From: Shewanella sp. UCD-KL21
GTDB lineage: Bacteria; Pseudomonadota; Gammaproteobacteria; Enterobacterales; Shewanellaceae
DNA length: 64,000 nt
Direction of reading: 5' to 3'
Assembly: GCF_001957135.1 (NCBI RefSeq)
Contig: NZ_MPHK01000006.1
Span: forward strand, 124,001-188,000
Program-made: the position numbers and the translations under genes
In this document: piece after piece, positions 55,011 through 63,242 of the stretch
How the letters are laid out: every line of letters starts with the position of its first letter
Numbering within the stretch: the stretch's first letter is position 1
The notes under the pieces: model-generated
Databases searched by the model: none
Told to the model about the DNA's origin: nothing
The model's input: the letters and a program-made list of their open reading frames with translations, nothing else

Positions 55011-56276
55011 ATGAATTTAACTGAATTAAAAGACACGTCTATATCAGATCTGGTTTCACTAGCAGATAGCATGAAATTAGAGAACATGGCCCGTGCCCGT
55101 AAACAGGACATCATCTTCTCTATTCTGAAATCCCACGCCAAAAGCGGTGAAGACATTTTTGGTGGCGGTGTGCTTGAAATCCTCCAAGATGGTTTCGGCT
55201 TTTTAAGAAGCTCAGATGGTTCATATTTAGCAGGCCCTGATGACATTTATGTCTCTCCTAGCCAAATCAGACGCTTCAATATGCGTACCGGTGATACCAT
55301 CTTTGGTAAAATCCGCCCACCGAAAGACGGTGAACGCTATTTTGCACTCCTAAAAGTTAACGAAGTTAACTTCGATAAGCCTGAAAATTCTCGCACAAAA
55401 ATCCTCTTTGAAAACCTTACCCCACTGCATGCAGAAGAACGTATGCGTATGGAACGTGGTAACGGTTCAACAGAAGACATCACCTCACGTATTTTGGACC
55501 TATGTTCTCCGATTGGTAAAGGTCAGCGTGGTTTGATTGTGGCTCCGCCTAAAGCGGGTAAAACCTTATTGCTACAAAACATGGCGCAAAGCATTACCTA
55601 TAACAACCCAGAAGTGGTGTTAATGGTATTACTTATCGATGAACGCCCTGAAGAAGTAACTGAAATGCAGCGCATGGTTAAAGGCGAAGTTATTGCTTCT
55701 ACCTTTGATGAGCCAGCAAGTCGTCACGTTCAGGTTGCTGAAATGGTCATCGAAAAAGCCAAGCGTTTAGTTGAACACAAAAAAGACGTGGTTATCTTAT
55801 TAGATTCAATCACTCGTCTTGCCCGTGCATACAACACTGTAATCCCATCATCAGGTAAAGTTCTTACTGGTGGTGTTGATGCCAACGCTTTACATCGTCC
55901 AAAACGTTTCTTCGGTGCTGCACGTAACATCGAACATGGCGGCAGCTTAACCATTATCGCAACAGCGCTAGTTGATACTGGTTCTAAAATGGATGAAGTT
56001 ATTTACGAAGAATTTAAAGGTACTGGTAACCAAGAGTTACACCTTTCTCGTAAAGCAGCTGAAAAACGCGTTTTCCCTGCAATCGACTTTAACCGCTCTG
56101 GTACTCGTCGTGAAGAGAAACTAACCACACCTGATGAACTTCAAAAAATGTGGATTTTACGTAAAATCCTTAATCCTATGGATGAAGTGACTGGTATGGA
56201 ATTCCTTATCGATAAATTGGCAATGACCAAAACTAACGATGAGTTCTTTACTGCAATGAAACGCGCTAAGAGTTAA
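55011..56276 (+). CDS. rho: Transcription termination factor Rho
   Basis: The 421-residue hexameric RNA helicase matches E. coli Rho in length: N-terminal [20 protein letters not shown], cold-shock-type RNA-binding fold ([15 protein letters not shown], about 50-120), Walker [16 protein letters not shown], Walker B region [16 protein letters not shown], and Q/R loop [19 protein letters not shown]. Rho ends untranslated or C-rich transcripts and controls its own leader in E. coli. There is a 345-bp gap from trxA with an intrinsic terminator in it. The ribosome-binding site is weak. Confidence 0.98.
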   Translation: MNLTELKDTSISDLVSLADSMKLENMARARKQDIIFSILKSHAKSGEDIFGGGVLEILQDGFGFLRSSDGSYLAGPDDIYVSPSQIRRFNMRTGDTIFGKIRPPKDGERYFALLKVNEVNFDKPENSRTKILFENLTPLHAEERMRMERGNGSTEDITSRILDLCSPIGKGQRGLIVAPPKAGKTLLLQNMAQSITYNNPEVVLMVLLIDERPEEVTEMQRMVKGEVIASTFDEPASRHVQVAEMVIEKAKRLVEHKKDVVILLDSITRLARAYNTVIPSSGKVLTGGVDANALHRPKRFFGAARNIEHGGSLTIIATALVDTGSKMDEVIYEEFKGTGNQELHLSRKAAEKRVFPAIDFNRSGTRREEKLTTPDELQKMWILRKILNPMDEVTGMEFLIDKLAMTKTNDEFFTAMKRAKS

Positions 56277-56291
56277 CGTTTATTTTGCATT

Positions 56292-56321
56292 AAAAAAACC
56301 ACCATTATCGGTGGTTTTTTT
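56292..56321. terminator. Bidirectional intrinsic terminator after rho
   Basis: AAAAAACCACC with loop ATTATC and its complement, T-rich on both strands. Confidence 0.92.
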
Positions 56322-56412
56322 GTATCTACATTTTCATTAAACTGAATGTCAGCAGCAACACACCAGAATAAATTACCGAGAATAGCCAACTATTCAAGAC
56401 TTTTGATATTGA

Positions 56413-57291
56413 TTAACCACGATATATTCTACGTCTAAATCCAAATACCATCAGCATGCTAAACATTGCCATATCTAACAGACCTAGTGCGCCCGCCTTA
56501 CCGCTATAGCCTTCACTATGCGTTATTTTTACCTGATCAGGGTTTTCTTTGACTCGTTTTTTAAAGCTATCCAGTTGAGCTTTTAAATTCACAACCATAC
56601 TATCAGCCGATTGTTCAAAGCCTTGAATACTGTCGGCACGTAGCTCTTCACTTAAATTAATGGGTGTTGAGCTACCCGATATCTGACTGGTTCCAGGCGC
56701 CCTAAATAACATCATTTTACTGTCGATATCGTAAACCACCGTATCCATCAAAGTATTAGTGTCATTCTTCTCGCCAGATACCACGTAAGCACCGACAATC
56801 GTCCAATAGCTTAATGATAGTATGCCCTCATCAGTAAACTGCACTTGGTCATAAGAAACCAAAGCAATCACGTCAATACCATACATGGTTTGTATTTGAG
56901 ACAAATTAGCAAAACTCCCACCAGCAGTTAAATATGCAGAGGGGATCACTTCGATGCTACTAACAAAATCCAATGCCCTAAAATTACTAGCAACACTTTC
57001 TAAAATTTCACTTTTTTTCGATTCTGATAACCCTGCAGAATAACTATTTCCAGTCCAAGAGTTTCGAGATGAGCTGTCATTATTACTTGCAGGTACAAAC
57101 GCAACACCTACACGTAATGGAAGAGTTAACTGTGGGATAGCTGGGGTAATAACTGCATCACTGGACTTTGGATAAAGGTAATCCATTACACTGCTTTTGG
57201 TGTTCACTTGCTGTGAGGCGCACCCAGATAACAACAGCATAGCTAATATGCCAACCAACCCAATGCTCTTATTTAACGGCCAATGAATCAT
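56413..57291 (-). CDS. Rhombotarget lipoprotein-like protein
   Basis: From ATG 57291 the 292-residue product has a lipoprotein signal (lipobox LLSGC, Cys about 24). Its body fits the rhombotarget lipoprotein family (VMDYLYPKSSDAVITPAIPQ, LPLRVGVAFVPAS, GIDVIALVSYDQVQF). The C-terminus has a Gly-containing, hydrophobic, Arg-ended tail (GKAGALGLLDMAMFSMLMVF then GFRRRIYRG) like GlyGly-CTERM sorting signals cut by rhombosortase. No rhombosortase gene is in this window. GAGGG lies just before the ATG. A perfect 10-bp inverted repeat lies 25 bp upstream. Family assignment from memory. Confidence 0.75.
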   Translation of the reverse strand: MIHWPLNKSIGLVGILAMLLLSGCASQQVNTKSSVMDYLYPKSSDAVITPAIPQLTLPLRVGVAFVPASNNDSSSRNSWTGNSYSAGLSESKKSEILESVASNFRALDFVSSIEVIPSAYLTAGGSFANLSQIQTMYGIDVIALVSYDQVQFTDEGILSLSYWTIVGAYVVSGEKNDTNTLMDTVVYDIDSKMMLFRAPGTSQISGSSTPINLSEELRADSIQGFEQSADSMVVNLKAQLDSFKKRVKENPDQVKITHSEGYSGKAGALGLLDMAMFSMLMVFGFRRRIYRG

Positions 57292-57315
57292 AAATCCCTC
57301 TACGTTTTTTTGGTG

Positions 57316-57351
57316 TTTCATCTATTGTGAGTCATTGATGTATAGATGAAA
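57316..57351. promoter_or_regulatory. Inverted repeat ahead of the rhombotarget lipoprotein gene
   Basis: TTTCATCTAT and ATAGATGAAA form a perfect 10-bp dyad with a 16-base centre, starting 25 bp before the start codon. It may be an operator or a leader hairpin. Confidence 0.5.
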
Positions 57352-57358
57352 ATTCGTG

Positions 57359-57490
57359 GGGTCAGAGTAAACTTTATAGGGTTGGCGATAGGCACATTTT
57401 ATTGGATGGCTTTTTCTTCCCTAAATGGCGTGCCCGATGATTGTATTCGAGGTTACCCAACTCTGTCCTTAAGTGGTTATACTTTAATAT
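57359..57490 (-). pseudogene. Possible gene relic (C-terminal coding fragment)
   Basis: On the minus strand one frame stays open for about 36 codons (ending at the TAA near 57374, with residues KYNHLRTELGNLEYNHRARH then LGKKKPSNKMCLSPTL) but begins directly after a stop and has no start. It is bordered by GGGGTCAGAGTAAAC, a phrase I associate with transposon-type repeats in Shewanella and Vibrio. It looks like a decayed 3' end of some gene. Identity unknown. Confidence 0.3.
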
Positions 57491-57570
57491 AATTTATGGC
57501 CTTAATTCAATGTTTTACTTACTTTTTATTGACTAAGTTATCGAAGAACATCACTTCAATCTAATCCATT

Positions 57571-57690
57571 GCCTGCCGCAGGCTTTTGTGCAGATACAAC
57601 TGCGAGACGCTGCAAGTACGTCCTTGTAAGCTCTGCCAATACATCCATGTTTTGGAAGCTCGCTGCTGCATCTACACTGGGATTATTATC
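57571..57690. repeat. REP-like hairpin cluster
   Basis: GCCTGC-C-GCAGGC (57571-57583) is followed by two similar units, GCAAGTACGTCCTTGTAAGCTC and CCAATACATCCATGTTTTGG with AAGCTC after it. Both units are hairpins centred on TCC(T/A)TG and share the downstream AAGCTC, like members of an interspersed palindromic repeat family. Confidence 0.5.
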
Positions 57691-57710
57691 TCTTCGATTT
57701 AACTTTATTC

Positions 57711-57740
57711 GTGACAATTTAAAGATTAAAAAGATATAAA
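57711..57740 (+). promoter_or_regulatory. Candidate sigma-70 promoter for the hairpin-rich RNA
   Basis: GTGACA (57711-57716), 18-bp AT-rich spacer, TATAAA (57735-57740); five of six consensus positions at each element. Confidence 0.45.
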
Positions 57741-57746
57741 GCTAAA

Positions 57747-58225
57747 AGGCTCAATTTGAATTGAGGTCATCGAGAAAAGGCCGTGAGCTTGGCATGGATG
57801 CCAAGCTAGCTTTCGTTAGGCCACGGATGGCCTAACGAAAGCGTTAGGGCTTGTCGACAATGATCGAAGACGGATACAAACGAAGTCAAAAGCTGGATCA
57901 ATCCCCATCGAAAATCATGCGCTTTTCAGCATTTTTCGTCGGGGCGCTGAGGGATATCCAAAAGGGGAACAAGCGCTTTTCCCCTTTTGGTCGGGTGTGG
58001 GTGGAAAACCCACGATCTTAATCCAAACGGAGTTTGGAAATACAGAAAGGAAACTTACGGTCTAAATCAGGTGTGAACTAAGCGCCACGACATTGATTTG
58101 ATCAAAATGACAAACAAGGAATGGGGCAAAGCTTATTTCATATTCCAACGATTAGTTAAGCATGTATTTAACAGCTAAACCCATCGACAAAAAAGCCGCT
58201 TATCTAAACTGATAAGCGGCTTTTT
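57747..58225 (+). ncRNA. Candidate hairpin-rich noncoding RNA with GGA loops (CsrA-sponge-like or repeat relic)
   Basis: A transcript from the promoter at 57711-57740 would end at the strong terminator at 58191-58225. It holds perfect stems AGCTTGGCAT-GG-ATGCCAAGCT (57786-57807), a 15-bp stem with a CGGA tetraloop (57809-57842), a long CCCC/CGAAAA stem (57902-57944), a 12-bp CCAAAAGGGGAA stem (57958-57990), GTGGGT-GGAAA-ACCCAC (57997-58013) and CCAAAC-GGA-GTTTGG (58023-58037). I count about seven ANGGA motifs, at least three in hairpin loops, as in CsrB-type RNAs. No coding frame is credible. It may instead be a decayed interspersed repeat. Confidence 0.4.
58191..58225. terminator. Bidirectional intrinsic terminator beside frdB
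   Basis: AAAAGCCGCTTATC with loop TAAACT and its complement. It ends frdCAB on the minus strand and could end the candidate RNA on the plus strand. Confidence 0.92.
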
Positions 58226-58242
58226 ATATTAAGCGGACTAAA

Positions 58243-58980
58243 TTAACAGCTCACTATCGTTTGCGCCATTTTACGGCGTAAATAGGCAATTTGCTGCATG
58301 TGGGGTAAGTCTTTAGGGCAAGCATCTTGGCAACCCAGTAAGGTCATACAGCCAAATACGCCATCTTGATTACCTATCACATGATAGAAATCTTCTGCGC
58401 TGCGAATATCACGGCTATCCATTTCAAAACGGGCTATTTTCATCATCCCCACAGCGCCTACAAAGCTGTCTTTCATTTGCTTGGTCGCGCACGCTGAGAC
58501 ACACACACCACATTCAACGCAGCGTTCAAGCTCGTACAATTTCGCCGCTTCAGCAGGATCCATTGGGGTTTCTAAGCGATGAATATCAATATCGTTGGCA
58601 TCAGGTTGCAGCCATAACTGCAGTCGCTCAGCTAGCTCGCGCATGAATTTACCCGTGTTCACTGACAAATCACCAATTAACTCAAAACCCGGTAAAGGCA
58701 TGAGAGTAATGTTACCGTCAGGGAAGTTAGCCGTTAAGGTACGACAAGCTAAGGTCGGTTTACCGTTAATTACCATAGCGCAGCTACCGCAGATACCTGC
58801 GCGGCAGACAAAATCAAATTGTAGCGAAGGATCTTGTTGCTCACGCAGCATATTAAGCGCAATAAATACCGTCATGCCTGGTGCTTCGGTGATCTGGTAA
58901 CTGACCATTTTTGGCTTATCGCTTGGATCTTGTGGATCGTAACGAAAGATATTAAAACTGATAGTACGTGGGCTGGTCAT
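58243..58980 (-). CDS. frdB: Fumarate reductase iron-sulfur subunit
   Basis: The 245-residue protein carries the three clusters in order: [2Fe-2S] ligands in FVCRAGICGSCAMVINGKP and LACRTL; [4Fe-4S] in CVECGVCVSACATK; and [3Fe-4S] in GCMTLLGCQDACPKDLP with the next cluster cysteine. It passes electrons from the diheme subunit FrdC to the flavin of FrdA during fumarate respiration at the inner membrane. Its start overlaps the frdA stop by one base (TAATG). Length and order fit the Wolinella-type enzyme. Confidence 0.96.
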   Translation of the reverse strand: MTSPRTISFNIFRYDPQDPSDKPKMVSYQITEAPGMTVFIALNMLREQQDPSLQFDFVCRAGICGSCAMVINGKPTLACRTLTANFPDGNITLMPLPGFELIGDLSVNTGKFMRELAERLQLWLQPDANDIDIHRLETPMDPAEAAKLYELERCVECGVCVSACATKQMKDSFVGAVGMMKIARFEMDSRDIRSAEDFYHVIGNQDGVFGCMTLLGCQDACPKDLPHMQQIAYLRRKMAQTIVSC

Positions 58981-60971
58981 TAGCTCTTTTCTCCTGACGC
59001 CAAAAAGGTGTCACTTAATCTTTCATTACGCGGGCGCAAGCTTTCAGGTAAATCAAATGGCATAACGGCTGCTTGTTTTTCCACGCGGTCTGCATCGTCA
59101 CCCAGCTCTGCGAGGATTTTTTCAATTTCAACTTCACGGGCAGCGGTATCTGGGTGAGCGATGGCATTGTCGTTACCATAACCACGATAACCTGGCGGCA
59201 ACTCCATCTTCATCACATCAAGTTGCTCGTAAGTTAGCTTGGGCTCAAGGGCGTTTTCGTCTGGCCAGGTTGATAAAGTGCGGTTGAGCCATTCTTTATC
59301 ATTACGTTGCGGGTAATCTTCACGAGCATGGGCGCCGCGGCTTTCTGTACGGGCATTGGCGCCGCACGCAACCGTTAAGGCAACCCGCAGCATACGCGGC
59401 ACACGTAACGCTTCCACCAGCTCAGGGTTCCCATGCCGTTTTTTACATTTAAGGCCAATACTTTTACTGCGAACCAGTAAGTCTTTTAATTCAGCAATGG
59501 CTTTTTCAAGCTCTGGTCCATTACGGAAAATACCCACGTAATCCATCATGATGCGCTGCATTTCAAGTTTGATATCAAACACGTTTTCTGTGCCTTTACC
59601 AACTAACAAGCCGTCGATTTCTTGCTGCATCTTAGCCATGCTGGCTTCAATTTTGGCCGTATTGACTTCAAGGGTGTTCTTTTCACAAAAATCAGCCACG
59701 TACTTACCGATGATCATACCGCCAACCACAGTTTCAGCCAGTGAGTTGCCACCTAAACGGTTAAAGCCATGCATGTCCCAACACGCCGCCTCACCCACGC
59801 TAAATAAGCCTGCTAATTGCGGGCTTTCACCCGTTGCGTTAGTACGAATACCGCCCATTGAGTAATGCTGAGTCGGGCGCACTGGGATCCAGTCTTTGGC
59901 AGGATCTATGCCTAAGAAGTTTTCACAAATCTCTTTCACTTCTCGCAGGTTGGTTTCAACGTGTTTGCGCCCAAGCAAAGTGATATCAAGCCATAAATGC
60001 GGCCCATAAGGGCTATCAACGCCTTTATCTTTACGCATATGTTCAGTCATGCGCCGTGAGACCACATCCCGAGAGGCGAGCTCTTTCTTTTCAGGCTCAT
60101 AATCTGGCATGAAACGATGACCGTCTTTATCACGCAGTAAGCCGCCATCACCTCGGCAACCTTCAGTGGTTAAGATCCCCACAGGCACAATCGCTGTTGG
60201 GTGAAATTGCACCGCTTCCATATTGCCTAATGTGGCAACACCTGTATCTAACGCCAATGCTTGGCCAATGCCTTCACAGATTATGGCATTGGTTGAGACT
60301 TCATAAATACGGCCATAGCCGCCTGTTGCAATCGTGGTTGATTTACCAATGTAGGCACGTAATTCACCCGTAATAAGGCAACGGGCAATGACGCCGTGAC
60401 AACGTTTGCCATCATGAATAAGCGATAAGGCTTCAATGCGTTCATGGACAGGAATGTCCATTTCAATGGCTTTGTTGTCAACGGCATACAGTAGTGAGTG
60501 GCCGGTGCCATCGGCGGTATAGCAAGTACGCCATTTTTTAGTCCCGCCAAAGTCACGGGCATTAATTAATCCGTGGGCTTGCTCGGCTTCAGTAATGGTG
60601 ACCTTTTCGGCGTTCACCACCACTTCACGATCGCCAGCACTAATACGTGACCAAGGCACGCCCCAATTAGCAAGTTCTCGCACCGCTTTAGGTGCGCAAT
60701 GGGCAAACATGCGCGCCACATCTTGATCGCAGCCCCAGTCAGAACCTTTTACTGTGTCTTGAAAGTGGACGTCTTCATCGTCACCCATGCCTTTAACTGT
60801 ATTACCAAGGCTGGCTTGCATACCGCCTTGGGCCGCTGCAGAGTGGGAACGTTTGGCAGGTATTAATGACAGCACTACGGTATCTAATCCGCGCTCTTTG
60901 GAGGCGATTGCCACACGTAAACCAGCAAGACCGGCGCCGACAACTAATGAATCTGTATAAATAATTTTCAC
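58980..60971 (-). CDS. frdA: Fumarate reductase flavoprotein subunit
   Basis: The protein (663 residues from the GTG at 60971) has the FAD-binding N-terminus [20 protein letters not shown] and covalent flavin histidine in [18 protein letters not shown]. Active-site regions are [20 protein letters not shown] and [12 protein letters not shown], and the C-terminal part has [18 protein letters not shown]. It follows W. succinogenes FrdA closely. I prefer GTG 60971 (MKIIYTDSL) because AGGA lies six bases upstream and it aligns with the Wolinella start; the ATG at 60977 abuts the ribosome-binding site. Transcribed frdC-frdA-frdB. Confidence 0.96.
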   Translation of the reverse strand: MKIIYTDSLVVGAGLAGLRVAIASKERGLDTVVLSLIPAKRSHSAAAQGGMQASLGNTVKGMGDDEDVHFQDTVKGSDWGCDQDVARMFAHCAPKAVRELANWGVPWSRISAGDREVVVNAEKVTITEAEQAHGLINARDFGGTKKWRTCYTADGTGHSLLYAVDNKAIEMDIPVHERIEALSLIHDGKRCHGVIARCLITGELRAYIGKSTTIATGGYGRIYEVSTNAIICEGIGQALALDTGVATLGNMEAVQFHPTAIVPVGILTTEGCRGDGGLLRDKDGHRFMPDYEPEKKELASRDVVSRRMTEHMRKDKGVDSPYGPHLWLDITLLGRKHVETNLREVKEICENFLGIDPAKDWIPVRPTQHYSMGGIRTNATGESPQLAGLFSVGEAACWDMHGFNRLGGNSLAETVVGGMIIGKYVADFCEKNTLEVNTAKIEASMAKMQQEIDGLLVGKGTENVFDIKLEMQRIMMDYVGIFRNGPELEKAIAELKDLLVRSKSIGLKCKKRHGNPELVEALRVPRMLRVALTVACGANARTESRGAHAREDYPQRNDKEWLNRTLSTWPDENALEPKLTYEQLDVMKMELPPGYRGYGNDNAIAHPDTAAREVEIEKILAELGDDADRVEKQAAVMPFDLPESLRPRNERLSDTFLASGEKS

Positions 60972-61064
60972 TGGCATTCCTTTAATACGGTATTAGGCTT
61001 TGTATTTCTAAGCGATAAACTCAATGGTGCATGACCGCTCACAGTCACTGTTTCACTCAAGTCT

Positions 61065-61805
61065 TTAGCTCGGTACAAAAGGCGTTACGGGTAACTCTAA
61101 CGATTGGCCAATAAAGATGTAGGTCAATAAACTTGCGATACCAATAATCATTAAGTAAACCACCATTATTTTGGCAAGCTTAAGCGCGGCCATACGCTTT
61201 GTGGTAACGCCCCACTTTACCGCTAGGCGATAGAGCCCAAACATGGCATGCAATACCACAGCAGGTAATAGCAACACATACAGCATCCACACATCTTGGT
61301 GGTATACACGCTCAGCCGATAAATGTGGGCCGATTTCGGGATTGGTGATCATGTCAAACAAGTGAACAGGGGCGAGAAAGAACAGTAAAAATCCCGTAAT
61401 TAACTGCCAAAACCAAATTTTAGTATCTTGGTGAGGCATAATGGTCATTTGACTTCTAAGTGCCCGCCATTGCTTTATTTGTGCAGGAAAGCGGCGTAAG
61501 GCAAATACAGCGTGGATTAATACCACTATCAGCATAAATGCCGAAATGAATTTAGTCAGAACAGGAAAGCCATGGCCAGTTTCACTGAACATGCTCCCTT
61601 CTAAGAAGTGGCCTACATGATAAAAGGCTTCTTTACTGATCAAAATACTCGACTCAAAATGCAAATGCATAATGATGAATATGCCAAGTAACAGGCCAGT
61701 TGCACTTTGAAGCATATCGGCCCGAGCGGCCCATACAGGATGAGAGAATCCGCTGGTCTTTTTTGCTGCAGAGGTTAGCGCTTCAAGAGCGGGTTGATCA
61801 GCCAT
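61065..61805 (-). CDS. frdC: Fumarate reductase diheme cytochrome b subunit
   Basis: The 246-residue inner-membrane anchor has five predicted helices, as in Wolinella-type quinol:fumarate reductase. Candidate axial heme ligands are His in GIFIIMHLHFES, LIHAVFALRRFP, LAPVHLFDM and VVLHAMFGLYRLAVKWG, matching the four Wolinella histidines. It oxidises menaquinol and feeds FrdB/FrdA. It is first in the frdCAB operon; a CRP-like site lies about 88 bp before its start. The ribosome-binding AGGA is somewhat distant. Confidence 0.95.
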   Translation of the reverse strand: MADQPALEALTSAAKKTSGFSHPVWAARADMLQSATGLLLGIFIIMHLHFESSILISKEAFYHVGHFLEGSMFSETGHGFPVLTKFISAFMLIVVLIHAVFALRRFPAQIKQWRALRSQMTIMPHQDTKIWFWQLITGFLLFFLAPVHLFDMITNPEIGPHLSAERVYHQDVWMLYVLLLPAVVLHAMFGLYRLAVKWGVTTKRMAALKLAKIMVVYLMIIGIASLLTYIFIGQSLELPVTPFVPS

Positions 61806-61885
61806 AAATTTGCACGTCCTGTAAATTCAATATGACTTATGACCATATCAAGTTCACAAACGGTAGCAATAACCAAAAACCAGCA

Positions 61886-61901
61886 AGTGACCCAGATCAC
61901 C
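61886..61901. promoter_or_regulatory. CRP-like site upstream of frdCAB
   Basis: AGTGA-N6-TCACC, eight of ten consensus positions, centred about 88 bp before the frdC start. A second weaker TGTGA half-site lies at about 61930. The spacing parallels that at the two cytochrome genes. Confidence 0.55.
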
Positions 61902-62019
61902 CACCACAAGGTAAGAGTCAGATGCAGATCACACCAACGCAAATCATGAGATGTTAGTAAGCCACAACGCCGTGAGGTAACGATTTGAACTTGAGCTATC
62001 AAGCCCTCTAAACATAAGG

Positions 62020-62925
62020 CTAAATAGCCACAGCTTGTTGTAATTGCTGGCAATGTTGCCGCAATTTATCACGCATTAACAACATGGCAGGGCTCACATG
62101 CTGTCGCCCTGCACAAATGAGATTCAACGGCATCGCCTCACTGGTATATCCAACCAATATCTGTTGCAGTCGGCCGCTATTTAAATCATCCACAACATCC
62201 AAAGCCGATTTAAATACAATGCCTTGGCCTGATACTGCCCACCGACGAGTGACATCAGCATCATTGCTACTTCGATCACCACTCACCCGTATTTTAAAGC
62301 TCTGCTGCTCGTTAATTAACGTCCACAAATCATAATTACGTTCATCAACCTTATAAATTAGACAATTATGTTGCGCTAATTCGGCTGGGCTTTTAGGTTC
62401 GCCATGGTGCTGAATATAAGCAGAAGAGGCACATAACACCCGTTGAGTATGACAAATATTAAACGCCACTTGGCTTGAATCAGGCGGCACGCCATAACGT
62501 AACGCCATATCAATTTTATCATGCTGAAAATGGCTAAGGTTATCGCCTATATGCAGTTGGATGGTTAAATCTGGATACTGCAGTAGAAAATTGTCTAACC
62601 AAGGTAGGAATACATTCCGGCCAAAGTCAGAAGAGACTGAGATATTGAGCTGACCTGAGATTTTACCCTTTTCGGTTAACAAGGCTTGCTGGCCTAATTG
62701 CAATTGTGCCAGTGCTTCGCGACAATGGATCAGATAATGCTCACCTTCGGCGGTCAGACGCAAGCTACGAGTGGTGCGAATAAACAGTAGGCTATTTAAC
62801 TGTTTCTCTAATCGTTTTAATGCAGCACTTGCCGCAGCCGCTGAAATATCTAGCTCAACTGCAGCAGCGGCAATACTGCCGCAATCAGCCACTCGCACAA
62901 ACAGGTGTAAATCATTTATCTGCAT
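62020..62925 (-). CDS. LysR-family transcriptional regulator
   Basis: The 301-residue protein has the N-terminal LysR HTH (DLHLFVRVADCGSIAAAAVE, then LDISAAAASAALKRLEKQL) and a periplasmic-binding-like effector domain from about residue 90 (ISGQLNISVSSDFGRNVFLP, IDMALRYGVPPDSS). It belongs to the AaeR/DmlR-like branch by its ALKRLEKQLNSLLFIRTTRS region. The effector and target are unknown. It is upstream of frdCAB in the same direction with 214 bp between, so it may be independent. Confidence 0.92.
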   Translation of the reverse strand: MQINDLHLFVRVADCGSIAAAAVELDISAAAASAALKRLEKQLNSLLFIRTTRSLRLTAEGEHYLIHCREALAQLQLGQQALLTEKGKISGQLNISVSSDFGRNVFLPWLDNFLLQYPDLTIQLHIGDNLSHFQHDKIDMALRYGVPPDSSQVAFNICHTQRVLCASSAYIQHHGEPKSPAELAQHNCLIYKVDERNYDLWTLINEQQSFKIRVSGDRSSNDADVTRRWAVSGQGIVFKSALDVVDDLNSGRLQQILVGYTSEAMPLNLICAGRQHVSPAMLLMRDKLRQHCQQLQQAVAI

Positions 62926-63242
62926 TGTCTGAACCTTAATCTCAGATCTTAATCATTCATTACTAAAATAATTTTGATAACGATACAAGTATTACCCTCT
63001 AAATCATCATAATCAATAAGGCTCAAATAAGCTTATTACGGTGAATTAGTCCCGCAATCTAACTATTTCAGATGCGTAAAAGCCAATGCTTCACCACAAA
63101 TATCAGCCGCTAAATAGTTATCATTTGGCACGTTTTTGCTTTTTGGCCGATAAACCCAAAGGAATATCTGCCACCTCGTTATGGCATCAGCTATAATAGC
63201 CGCCAATTCATGTTTAATTTTATTATCAGTTAGGAAAATCCC
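62926..63242. other. Divergent intergenic region between LysR gene and prmA
   Basis: About 320 bp with promoters for both genes. A minus-strand frame at 63063-63257 overlaps the prmA start and shows no coding features. No repeat or clear operator seen. Confidence 0.5.

Noticed and set aside
57625..57645. GacA/UvrY box upstream of the hairpin-rich RNA
   Set aside because: Only the TGTAAG half is present; the second half does not match CTTACA and it lies inside a repeat hairpin.
61775..62053. 92-codon frame between frdC and the LysR gene
   Set aside because: It overlaps both genes in other frames and its residue composition looks random; the region is better explained as the frd promoter.
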